DNA of 64,000 nucleotides from an uncultured Muribaculaceae bacterium (GTDB taxonomy: Bacteria; Bacteroidota; Bacteroidia; Bacteroidales; Muribaculaceae): contig CAJTSR010000015.1 of the NCBI GenBank assembly GCA_910579035.1, positions 1 to 64,000 of the forward strand. Reading direction: 5' to 3'. A model generated the notes under the pieces. The model saw only the letters and a program-made list of their open reading frames with translations, did not search any database and had not been told where the DNA came from. Within the stretch, counting starts at the first letter, position 1. Every line of letters starts with the position of its first letter. Of the stretch, positions 51,173 through 59,427 are shown one piece after another. The position numbers and the translations under genes are program-made.

Positions 51173-52156
51173 CTATAATTTCTCTATTATGTACTCGGCA
51201 CTGTCGGCCGACAGATGCACATTCTGCAAATTAGACGGCACATCGCGCAGTCGCAGCTTCATCATAGGCGAACCGTTGCGCTTAATGCCCCTGTAATCGG
51301 CAACCACCCTGAAATGCGGGTCGCTTGTGGTATACAGGCTCATAGGAATCATATAGAACACGTCGATCTGCGCCGGGAAGGTGATCAGCTTTATATCGTG
51401 GGGAACATTGACCGGCTCAATCACCACCTTGCGGCTTTTGAATATGAGCGGTTCGACCTCGATAGAAACATCTATGCTGTCCGGCACCACCCTCGAACGC
51501 GACGGCCCGACGAGGCGAACACGCCGCGTGGTGCTCTCATCAAGACCGGTAAGGCGCACCGGCTCGGTTGTCACGGCATTGAAACGGTCGGGCAAGGCAG
51601 CCCCCGGTGCCATATATACCCTTACGGTGTCAACCGACGTCTTAGGACGCCCTTTCACAGCCGCCTGCGGCCCTGTAGTCACCTTGTAATCGACATTGAC
51701 CGGCAATGCGAATCCCGGGTGCGAGGTATAAGGTATGGCCAGCGAGTCGGGATATACCACGCTCACCTGCGCGCCGCCGGCAGCGCTTCTGGCGAGTCCT
51801 TTAAGCTCCGTGGTGCTAAGATGCAGGAAGCCACCCGAACGATAGGCGCGGAAATCGATATTCACGGCAGGCACGCTGCCGAGGGTCATCTTCAGCAATT
51901 GCGTGCCCCGGGCCCGAAGACTCACATTAAGAGCTTCGGGTCCGGGGCTTATGAGTGTTATAGAATCAGGGACATGGGTTATACGGACGGGCATGCGCAC
52001 ATCGTACTGTTCTTCCTCGTTCAGCGACAATACCAGCCATAAAAAAGCCGATATCATTAAAAAGAGGAGGAACATAAGCGCATTGCGCCCGCGCGCCGAA
52101 CGCACGATAACGCCTAAGCGCTCGAACCAACGCCGGAAGCCGCCCGTGGACGCCAT
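51173..52156 (-). CDS. YbbR-like domain protein
   Basis: 327 residues. An N-terminal transmembrane helix (about 24-46, LMFLLFLMISAFLWLVLSL) anchors a periplasmic region made of YbbR-type beta repeats: VRITHVPDSITLISPGPEAL is a clear repeat start, with later PDSIDVSIEVEPLIFKSR. In Firmicutes YbbR proteins regulate the diadenylate cyclase CdaA; whether that applies here is unknown. Its conserved position between yajC and coaE supports the call. Confidence 0.85.
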   Translation of the reverse strand: MASTGGFRRWFERLGVIVRSARGRNALMFLLFLMISAFLWLVLSLNEEEQYDVRMPVRITHVPDSITLISPGPEALNVSLRARGTQLLKMTLGSVPAVNIDFRAYRSGGFLHLSTTELKGLARSAAGGAQVSVVYPDSLAIPYTSHPGFALPVNVDYKVTTGPQAAVKGRPKTSVDTVRVYMAPGAALPDRFNAVTTEPVRLTGLDESTTRRVRLVGPSRSRVVPDSIDVSIEVEPLIFKSRKVVIEPVNVPHDIKLITFPAQIDVFYMIPMSLYTTSDPHFRVVADYRGIKRNGSPMMKLRLRDVPSNLQNVHLSADSAEYIIEKL

Positions 52157-52168
52157 ATCCGCACAGAA

Positions 52169-52489
52169 TTATTTCTGCTTGTTGGGGTCGTTCTGGCCGT
52201 TGGCGTCTTCGGCGATAGGAGTCACGCAGTTCTTGTCGACGCGAATCTGCACATCGCGGTCCACTTCCACTATCACGCTTGTTTCGCGCACTTCGCGCAC
52301 AGTTCCGTAGATACCGCCGTTGGTAACTACCTTGTCGCCCTTCTTGAGGGCTTCGCGCATAGCTTTAAGTTTTTTCTGCTGTTTCTGCTGCGGACGAATC
52401 ATGAAGAAGTAGAACACCACGAAAAGTGCCACTATCATCAGGATGCTGCCCATACCGCCCTGCGCTGTGTTAAGGAGAATGAAATTCAT
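52169..52489 (-). CDS. yajC: Sec translocase auxiliary subunit YajC
   Basis: 106 residues: one N-terminal transmembrane helix (GSILMIVALFVVFYFFMI), then RPQQKQQKKLKAMREALKKG and GDKVVTNGGIYGTVREV, the signature YajC sequence. It associates with SecDF-YidC at the inner membrane. 12 bp before ybbR and 45 bp after nusB. Confidence 0.94.
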   Translation of the reverse strand: MNFILLNTAQGGMGSILMIVALFVVFYFFMIRPQQKQQKKLKAMREALKKGDKVVTNGGIYGTVREVRETSVIVEVDRDVQIRVDKNCVTPIAEDANGQNDPNKQK

Positions 52490-52534
52490 ATCTTTCTGTA
52501 ATTTGAAGTTTCTTAGAGTATGTTTACTCTTAAT

Positions 52535-54025
52535 TTATTTTTTTGTTATAACGCCTTCCTCGCCAAGTTTCTTGACAACCGAGTATAAAATACCGTTGAC
52601 AAAGGAGCCGCTGCGAGCGGTGCTGTAGTCGTTGGCTATCTCGATGTACTCGTTGAGAGTAACAGGCAGAGGAATGGACGGATAATTGATAATTTCGGCT
52701 ATCGCTGCCATCATTATCACTATATCCATATAGGCGAGGCGCTCTGTGTCCCACTGGGTGGTATCGATGAAACCATCGATCAGCGCGCGGTATTTGTCGC
52801 GGTTCTGAATCACGAACTCGAACAGTTCGGCTCCGAAAGCCTCGTCGTCTTCGTTCATAAACTTGGGAAGCAGCTCTATGGAACCGCCGGAGCATGACCC
52901 GGCGAGTTCCTCGCCATCTTCCTCGGTGGCGCTGTCGTTGTCAAGTGAAGCATACGAACGCCTCATGGTCTTGAGGGCAAACGTGCTCATAATCGCGATG
53001 TCGTCGTTCCAGAACACCGACATCGTTTCCATCGTGTCGGCGAGCTCGTCGGAGGGGAAGACTATTGTCTTCATAATGTCGCGCCAGAAAGCGGCATCGC
53101 GGGCAAAATCGCCGGGTTCGCTTTCCATATATTCCTTATATGCGTCGCTGGCCGTTATCAAGTCAAGCAGCGATGCGAACAGCAGGTCGCTGTCGCGCCA
53201 TGAGGCCGGGTCGGCTTCGGGATGTTCGTCGACATACTCTTTCAGCGCCTCGCAGTTTTCAAGCATTCGCACATAGAGGTTGTCGACAAAGCGAAGGTTC
53301 GGGTTGAGGTCTTCCGGCGTGGGAAGATACTTGTGCTTGGCCTCGTCGAGCCGCTGCTCCTGAAGGCGGGTTATGCCCAACGGCAGCAGAAGCAAGGCGT
53401 GGTATAAATCATATGCCAGAGTAAGCGATTTGTCGAGGTCGGCACGCGCCTTGAGATATGTCGCTCTCGTGTCGTCGAAAGTCGAAAGAGTGCTTACCAG
53501 CATCTTCACGCCCATATCGAAGCCTACATGGCTGAAAGCTTCGTCGCGGCGCAACACGCGCTCCACACCCTTGTGCTTGCGCACGACAGTGGAGAAAACA
53601 GTGTTCCAGAAAGCCACGTCGTCGGCCATCTGCAACTTGCGCTTGCGCTTGTAATCCTTATAGACGGCAGAGTCTGCCACGGCTGTGGCAAGGTCTGTCA
53701 CACAGGTGTCGAATTTGGCAAGACGGTCGCGATTTTTAGCCAGCAATAACGCCATGGCCGGGTCATCGCGCAGGGCACGTCCGATACGGTTTTTCTTCAG
53801 AGCGGCGTCTGCTTCCAAAACCACGCCGGCACCCGGACCCAGAGGCACGGAGCTGAGCTTGAGAAGGAGTATGAGGAGATCGAGATAAACCGAATATGCG
53901 AATTTACGGTCGCTGGAGCCGTCGGTGGCGGCGGGTGGTGTTTCGAGTTTGAAATCGTTGCGCGTCAACAGATATGAATATAGAATCTGGACGGTTTTGA
54001 TTCTTATTAAACTACGGTTTATCAT
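52535..54025 (-). CDS. nusB: transcription antitermination factor NusB, extended form
   Basis: 496 residues. The N-terminus MINRSLIRIKTVQILYSYLL and the C-terminal all-helical NusB core (about 380-490, DRLAYMDIVIMM-like strand IIMMAAIAEII and LNEYIEIANDYSTARSGSFVNG) identify it; NusB binds boxA RNA with S10 during rRNA transcription. Bacteroidales NusB is normally about 300 residues (from memory); here about 170 residues are added after residue 30. The added part (40-185) resembles the following native segment (201-355): YK(D/E)Y and D-AFW occur at 122/138 and 296/312 with identical 16-residue spacing. The gene is one intact frame. First gene of its operon. Confidence 0.9.
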   Translation of the reverse strand: MINRSLIRIKTVQILYSYLLTRNDFKLETPPAATDGSSDRKFAYSVYLDLLILLLKLSSVPLGPGAGVVLEADAALKKNRIGRALRDDPAMALLLAKNRDRLAKFDTCVTDLATAVADSAVYKDYKRKRKLQMADDVAFWNTVFSTVVRKHKGVERVLRRDEAFSHVGFDMGVKMLVSTLSTFDDTRATYLKARADLDKSLTLAYDLYHALLLLPLGITRLQEQRLDEAKHKYLPTPEDLNPNLRFVDNLYVRMLENCEALKEYVDEHPEADPASWRDSDLLFASLLDLITASDAYKEYMESEPGDFARDAAFWRDIMKTIVFPSDELADTMETMSVFWNDDIAIMSTFALKTMRRSYASLDNDSATEEDGEELAGSCSGGSIELLPKFMNEDDEAFGAELFEFVIQNRDKYRALIDGFIDTTQWDTERLAYMDIVIMMAAIAEIINYPSIPLPVTLNEYIEIANDYSTARSGSFVNGILYSVVKKLGEEGVITKK

Positions 54026-54060
54026 ATTTTAAATGTTCTAACCTTTCGTATTATCGAATG

Positions 54061-54068
54061 CAAAGGTA
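54061..54068 (-). promoter_or_regulatory. -7 element of the nusB operon
   Basis: TACCTTTG on the minus strand 36 bp before the nusB ATG; no TTTG at the standard spacing was found. Confidence 0.55.
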
Positions 54069-54141
54069 AGCAAATTTCTCAAATAATAGCTATACGTGCG
54101 CTCAAAAACGCCTGCACGGCATTTCGCATCCTGCAGTATGG

Positions 54142-55167
54142 CTATTTTTCCGCAAGCGGATTCCAGCCTTGCGCACGGAGGGTTATTTCGCCGCCGTCGC
54201 GTGTTATCATCGCGCAACCGGCCTCAGGCTTGCACACATAGCCTATCACTTTGACGCCTTCGAGCTTGGTCACCTTGTCGTGGTCCGACAGAGGAACAGT
54301 GAACAGCAGTTCATAATCCTCGCCGCCGTTGAGAGCCGCGGTCACAAGGTTCATATTAAGCTCTTCGGCCATCACGGCAGTCTGGTAGTCAATGGGTATT
54401 CTGTCCTCGTACACACGGCAGCCTGTGCCCGAAGCCTTGCATATGTGCATCAGCTCGGAAGAAAGGCCGTCGCTGACGTCCATCATCGAAGTAGGCACTA
54501 TGCCGTTTTTTTCGAGAGCATCAACAATGTCTTTGCGAGCCTCAGGCTTGAGCTGGCGCTCCACGAGGTATTCTTTCCCTGCAAAATCAGGCTCGAAGTC
54601 GGTCTGACCGGCAGACGCCACCTTTTCGCGTTCAAGAAGCTGAAGTCCCATATATGCCGCGCCCAAATCGCCGCTAACGCATATAAGGTCGGTATCGCGG
54701 GCACCGTCGCGCCCTACCGCCTTACCTTCTGCCACCTCGCCGATACAGGTTATGGAAATAACAAGACCCTGATGCGATGCCGAAGTGTCGCCTCCCACGA
54801 TATCCACTCCGTATACCTCGCAGGCAAGGCGTATGCCGTCGTACAGTTCCTCGATATGCTCCACGGTGAAACGGCGTGATATTCCGAGCGACACGGTGAT
54901 TTGCTTCGGACGGCCGTTCATGGCATATATGTCTGAAAAATTGACAACGGCAGCTTTGTACCCAAGATGCTTCAGAGGCACATAAGTAAGGTCGAAGTGC
55001 ACGTTTTCCAACAGTAAGTCGGTAGTTACCAGCGTATCTTTCCCGGCGGGATAACGGAGAACGGCACAATCGTCGCCCACAGCCTTGAGTGTGGAATCGT
55101 TTGCGGGCTTAAGCCCTTCTGTAAGACGGTCAATCAGGCCAAATTCGCCCAATTCGGATATTTCCAT
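54142..55167 (-). CDS. thiL: thiamine-monophosphate kinase
   Basis: 341 residues of the PurM/ThiL fold: LGEFGLIDRLTEGL, VGDDCAVLRYP, TTDLLLENVHFDLTYVPLKHLGYKA, NFSDIYAMNG, VGGDTSASHQGLVISITCIG, MDVSDGLSSELMHICKASG, LNGGEDYELLFTV. It phosphorylates thiamine phosphate to thiamine diphosphate, the cofactor used by IlvB in this window. Last gene of the sppA-lpxK-pnp-thiL run. Confidence 0.95.
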   Translation of the reverse strand: MEISELGEFGLIDRLTEGLKPANDSTLKAVGDDCAVLRYPAGKDTLVTTDLLLENVHFDLTYVPLKHLGYKAAVVNFSDIYAMNGRPKQITVSLGISRRFTVEHIEELYDGIRLACEVYGVDIVGGDTSASHQGLVISITCIGEVAEGKAVGRDGARDTDLICVSGDLGAAYMGLQLLEREKVASAGQTDFEPDFAGKEYLVERQLKPEARKDIVDALEKNGIVPTSMMDVSDGLSSELMHICKASGTGCRVYEDRIPIDYQTAVMAEELNMNLVTAALNGGEDYELLFTVPLSDHDKVTKLEGVKVIGYVCKPEAGCAMITRDGGEITLRAQGWNPLAEK

Positions 55168-55253
55168 ATAGATATCTTTTCAATTGCGGATTGAGGACTG
55201 ATGGCATTCCACCAATCCTCAATCCTTGATTTTTCACATAAGGCAGGCTGCCA

Positions 55254-56069
55254 TCAGCAGCGTTCCACCATCGATACCATCAGTGCCTCCACTGTGGGCT
55301 GCGCCTTGAGTGCGGCCTTCTGCACTTCCTCGTGCGAGGGAACCTCGGTTATATCCTTTCCTCCAAGGTCAGTGATAACTGAGATGCCGAACACGCGCAT
55401 ATCGGCGTGGCGAGCAACTATAACTTCGGGAACGGTGGACATGCCTACGGCATCGCCTCCGATTACACGGAAATATTCATATTCGGCAGGGGTTTCAAAT
55501 GTCGGACCGGTAGTTCCAACGTATACACCGTGCATCAGGCGCATGCCTTTTTCCTGACCGATGGCGTCGGCCAAGGCCACGAGTTCTTTCGAGTACGGCT
55601 CTGTCATGGCAGGGAAGCGCGGGCCGAGCTCTTCATAGTTTTTGCCACGCAACGGATTTTCGGGGAAGAGGTTGATGTGGTCGGTGATTATCATCACGTC
55701 GCCTACCACAAATTCCTTGTTCATACCTCCGGCCGCATTGGATACGAACAGGGTTTCCACGCCGAGTTCCTTCATAACACGGACAGGGAAAGTGACTGTT
55801 TTCATGTCATATCCCTCATAGTAGTGGAAACGACCCTGCATCGCCATCACGCGTTTGCCACCCATGGTGCCGAAGATAAGATTGCCGCTGTGGCCCTGAA
55901 CTGTCGACACGGGGAAGTTCGGTATTTCGGAATACGGGATATAGAGTTTTTCGTCGATATGGTCCACGAGCGAACCGAGCCCCGTGCCGAGGATAACGGC
56001 AACCTTGGGCATCTCGCCGCCTACGCGCGAGCGCAGAAATTCGGCTGTTTGTTTGATTTTTTCGAGCAT
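55254..56069 (-). CDS. punA: purine-nucleoside phosphorylase
   Basis: 271 residues, trimeric PNP class: VILGTGLGSLVDHI, VQGHSGNLIFGTMGG, MQGRFHYYEGYD, VSNAAGGMNKEF, ENPLRGKN, GPTFETPAEYEYFRVIGGDAVGMSTVPEVIVARH and VITDLGG. It cleaves inosine and guanosine with phosphate in purine salvage. Confidence 0.95.
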   Translation of the reverse strand: MLEKIKQTAEFLRSRVGGEMPKVAVILGTGLGSLVDHIDEKLYIPYSEIPNFPVSTVQGHSGNLIFGTMGGKRVMAMQGRFHYYEGYDMKTVTFPVRVMKELGVETLFVSNAAGGMNKEFVVGDVMIITDHINLFPENPLRGKNYEELGPRFPAMTEPYSKELVALADAIGQEKGMRLMHGVYVGTTGPTFETPAEYEYFRVIGGDAVGMSTVPEVIVARHADMRVFGISVITDLGGKDITEVPSHEEVQKAALKAQPTVEALMVSMVERC

Positions 56070-56141
56070 GGTAAGCTTGTTTAGTGTTGTGTGCTTTTAT
56101 GAAACGTAATATTACGGCAGCGGGTTCTCCGCGAAATAACA

Positions 56142-57227
56142 TCAAACCTTGTTGATGTACTTCTCTATAACTTCTATTATGTCGGGGCCGCTGCCAAAAG
56201 CATCAAATTCCACCTTGACCGGCAGATAATATGTGGATGCTTTCAATTCGTGAGGGAAGTAAGGATTCGAGGCCAGACGCACGGCGTCTTTTTCGGTTGT
56301 CACTATTATCCGCTGAGCGCCTTTGAGGCTTTTGTAGCGGGTGAGTATGTGGTCGATATCCTTTTTAGAATAATTGTGGTGGTCGGGAAACACATCGACC
56401 TTTACTTTTGCCTCGAAGCTCTTAAGTTTGAGTACGAAAGGCTTGGGATTGCCGATGCCGGCCACGGCGAGAATCGAATCGCCGGGCGTTAGCCAGTCGA
56501 GATACGGAACCGCGGTAGCCATATCCGGAAAAACAGGTTCAAGAGCCTGATAGGAGTAGTGGGAGAAGAAAAGATCCTGCGCGGGGAAGAGGTCGTACTC
56601 CTTCGTCACAAGCCGGTAGTTGAGCGGGCTCAGACCTTCGGGACATTTGGAAACCACCACTATGTCGGCTCTGTTAATGCCACGGTAAGGCTCACGGAGC
56701 CGCCCGTAAGGCAGCATGCTGTCTTTATATATGGGGTGGTTGTATTCGGTAACGAGGATAGTGACCGTGGGCTTGACGTAGCGATGCTGGAAGCCGTCGT
56801 CAAGCACTATAAGGTTGATGCGCGGATCGAGCCTGCGCAGCTCGTTGATGCCGTACACCCTGTCTTCGCACACAGCCACAAGCACTTCGCCGCCGAACTT
56901 ATGGTATATCTGGTATGCCTCGTCGCCGACATCGCGCGGCGTGCTGTTGCGTCCGGCCATTATGAAGCCTTTCGTTTCACGGCGATAACCGCGCGACAGC
57001 ACCGCCACCCGGCGGTTCTTGCGGAATGCCCCGGCTATATATTCTACCAATGGCGTCTTCCCGGTGCCGCCCACGGCAAGATTGCCCACGCAGACTATCG
57101 GAATGTCGAACCGCGCCTCCTTAAGAACCTTCCAGTCGAAAAGCTTATTACGGGTATAGGTTATCGCGCCGTATAGCTTCGAGCACGGCAGCAATATGAG
57201 TTTCGACAAGAAAGAGCCTCGACGCAT
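56142..57227 (-). CDS. lpxK: tetraacyldisaccharide 4'-kinase
   Basis: 361 residues. N-terminal amphipathic/membrane-associated region, P-loop VGNLAVGGTGKTPLVEYI, LSRGYRR, DEAYQIYHKFGGEVLVA, LDDGFQHRYVK (catalytic Asp region), and VFPDHHNYSKKDIDHI. It phosphorylates the lipid A disaccharide at the inner membrane. 23 bp after sppA. Confidence 0.95.
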   Translation of the reverse strand: MRRGSFLSKLILLPCSKLYGAITYTRNKLFDWKVLKEARFDIPIVCVGNLAVGGTGKTPLVEYIAGAFRKNRRVAVLSRGYRRETKGFIMAGRNSTPRDVGDEAYQIYHKFGGEVLVAVCEDRVYGINELRRLDPRINLIVLDDGFQHRYVKPTVTILVTEYNHPIYKDSMLPYGRLREPYRGINRADIVVVSKCPEGLSPLNYRLVTKEYDLFPAQDLFFSHYSYQALEPVFPDMATAVPYLDWLTPGDSILAVAGIGNPKPFVLKLKSFEAKVKVDVFPDHHNYSKKDIDHILTRYKSLKGAQRIIVTTEKDAVRLASNPYFPHELKASTYYLPVKVEFDAFGSGPDIIEVIEKYINKV

Positions 57228-57250
57228 TATTTACAATCTGGTTTCGAGTT

Positions 57251-59035
57251 CTATTTAACCTCTATTTTCTCCATACGAGCCTGAACGGGATTCATCGTGC
57301 GGATTTTTTTCACCACGCGAAGAGCCTGCGCCGTTTCTGCATCGAAAGGACTCTCGACATTGAGTTTGGCCTTGGCCTCTGTAAATTCTTCGGAATTACG
57401 GAGAATGGTCATCCACATCTTCTCCTCGGCCTTTGGATAGGACACCACGTCGGCTTCACTCATATCAAGGTCGGCAGCCATAGCGCGCACGGCTGTATGG
57501 AGCGAGCCTATGCGGTCAACAAGTCCGAGCCTTATGGCATCGGCGCCAACCCACACACGGCCTTCCGCAATGGCTTTGACAGAATCGATATCCATACCAC
57601 GGCCTTCGGCCACACGGGAGGTAAAGAGGTCGTAGATATTCTCCACGTTGCGCTGCATCGCCGCGTGCAACTGCGGCGACATCGGCCCGGTAATAGTCAT
57701 CGGCATACAGTTGGCATTGCTTTCCACTGTCGAGAAGTTTATGCCAAGCTTGCCGGAGATAAGACCAGAGGCATCAGGAATCATACCGAACACACCGATA
57801 GAGCCTGTAAGCGTGGTTTTGTCGGCAAATATGCTGTCGGCGCCACAGCTTATATAGTAACCGCCGGAAGCGGCATAGTCGCCCATCGACACATAGAGCG
57901 GTTTGTCCTTGCTTTTGAAATATTCCAAAGCCTCCCATATCTGTTCGGAAGCGAAAGCGCTACCGCCGGGAGAGTTGACTCTGAACACCATTCCGGCAAC
58001 CTTGTCGTCATCGGCAAGAGCGGTAATATGCCCCACCATGTCGGGGCCTACGATTCCCTCGCTGCCACTGTCGGAAATATCGCCCACTGCGTAGAGAAGC
58101 GCGATATGCTTATCCGACCGACCGAACAGCTTGTCGGCAGACTTGGCCTGCACATAAGCGGCCACGTCGATAAAACGGACATCCTTGTCGCTGTCATATC
58201 CAAGCCGGCTGCGGATCATATCGTCAATCACACGTTCGTAAGCAAGCTCTGTCACAAGTGAATCAGCAACGAAGCTGGCTGCCGGACGGGTGTATATATA
58301 CTGTGTGGCCATTGTATTCACGCTGTCGAGTGCCATACCGCGGTTTGCCGCGATATTCCCGGCCACGAAATTCCAAATAGTGTCGCAGTACTGTTTCATC
58401 TGTCGGCGCGCAGGCTCGCTCATTTCCTTAAGCACAAAAGGCTCCACAGCGCTCTTGTAGGTGCCAACCTTTATAATCTGCATTTTCACGCCGAGCTTGT
58501 CGAGCAGGCCGGTGAAGAAAGGCGTCGAACCGCCAACCCCGTGAATGTCGACACTGCCCACAGGGTTGAGGACGAGCTCGTCAGCCGTGGTGGCAAGCAT
58601 ATAGTCGCCCTGTGTATAGCTGTCGGAATAGGCAAAAATCCATTTTCCTGCTTCCTTGAAATCAAGCAATACTTCAAGCAGTTCTTCACGGGAGGCATAT
58701 CCCATCGAAGCTCCGCCACACTTGATATAGATTCCCTCTATTTTATCATCGTCAGCGGCCGTGCGAACTGCCTGCAACATCTCTTCTAAAGTCGGAGAGC
58801 CAAGCTCGCCCTGCTGTATGAAATCGATAAACGACGACGGCTGATAGCGCTCCTGCACTACCCCGCTCAGATCAAGCACAAGCACGGACTCTTTTCCGAC
58901 CTTGACGGTGGTTTCTGCCGCAGACTTGCCAAGCGCGGCTGCCACAATCATAGTACCGGCCACCACAAGAAGGGCTATCGAAATCCACAAGCCGGCCATA
59001 GTGCCGAGCATCGAAATAAAAAAGCGTTTCAACAT
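57251..59035 (-). CDS. sppA: signal peptide peptidase SppA, long form
   Basis: 594 residues, the two-domain 67K class. One N-terminal transmembrane helix (GLWISIALLVVAGTMIVAAAL). The first S49 domain holds the catalytic Lys in IIKVGTYKSAVEPF; the second holds the nucleophile Ser in MGDYAASGGYYISCGADSIFADKTTLTGSIGVFG. It degrades cleaved signal peptides in the membrane. First gene of its operon, with a -7 element about 95 bp upstream. Confidence 0.94.
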   Translation of the reverse strand: MLKRFFISMLGTMAGLWISIALLVVAGTMIVAAALGKSAAETTVKVGKESVLVLDLSGVVQERYQPSSFIDFIQQGELGSPTLEEMLQAVRTAADDDKIEGIYIKCGGASMGYASREELLEVLLDFKEAGKWIFAYSDSYTQGDYMLATTADELVLNPVGSVDIHGVGGSTPFFTGLLDKLGVKMQIIKVGTYKSAVEPFVLKEMSEPARRQMKQYCDTIWNFVAGNIAANRGMALDSVNTMATQYIYTRPAASFVADSLVTELAYERVIDDMIRSRLGYDSDKDVRFIDVAAYVQAKSADKLFGRSDKHIALLYAVGDISDSGSEGIVGPDMVGHITALADDDKVAGMVFRVNSPGGSAFASEQIWEALEYFKSKDKPLYVSMGDYAASGGYYISCGADSIFADKTTLTGSIGVFGMIPDASGLISGKLGINFSTVESNANCMPMTITGPMSPQLHAAMQRNVENIYDLFTSRVAEGRGMDIDSVKAIAEGRVWVGADAIRLGLVDRIGSLHTAVRAMAADLDMSEADVVSYPKAEEKMWMTILRNSEEFTEAKAKLNVESPFDAETAQALRVVKKIRTMNPVQARMEKIEVK

Positions 59036-59129
59036 CTCCCGCTTAAATGCAATTATGTTATTATAAACTAAGTCAATTCATTAGGCAGCACATACGCCAT
59101 AATATGCGCACAAGCAGCCATATGTCCTA

Positions 59130-59137
59130 CAAAATTA
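59130..59137 (-). promoter_or_regulatory. -7 element of the sppA operon
   Basis: TAATTTTG on the minus strand, 95 bp before the sppA ATG; only a partial CAAG in place of the -33 TTTG. Confidence 0.45.
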
Positions 59138-59427
59138 ATAATTTTTGCAAGACTTTCGCGCACTTTTATCATAAATTAAATAAAATGGGCGCACAAAACA
59201 CATCTTTCTGCCCGATTTTCCATACCGCCACAGACAGGGAGGCACACAAAAAGACGAACGCACTACCGCCAAATTGGCAGAGGGCGCCCACATACAGGAA
59301 TGGCACAGATATTGCGTAAGGCTTTATCGAAATACACACTCTCCCAAAAAACGGAAAACCAAAAAGAGTGTTTGCTTGTTAAATATATCAAATAATAGTT
59401 CACGATAATATTCAGCTATTGCATATT
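59138..59427. other. divergent intergenic region sppA/clpB
   Basis: Together with 59036-59129 this is a roughly 390 bp gap. No credible gene: a 90-codon plus-strand frame here lacks any recognisable product. A loose inverted repeat ACACTCT (59336-59342) / AGAGTGT (59365-59371), 22 bp apart, lies about 60 bp before clpB; it is not a CIRCE element. No exact TTTG/TAnnTTTG promoter for clpB was found, which might mean an alternative heat-shock promoter (inference). Confidence 0.5.

Noticed and set aside
52535..54025. NusB length explained by a frameshift or assembly duplication
   Set aside because: The repeat is visible only as a protein pattern; the DNA of the two halves is not near-identical, so this is an old duplication and not an assembly artefact.
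59047..59319. 90-codon plus-strand frame in the sppA/clpB gap
   Set aside because: AT-rich, no recognisable domain, and it covers the minus-strand sppA promoter; probably open by chance.
59336..59371. Inverted repeat upstream of clpB as a CIRCE heat-shock operator
   Set aside because: ACACTCT/AGAGTGT with a 22 bp spacer does not match TTAGCACTC-N9-GAGTGCTAA.
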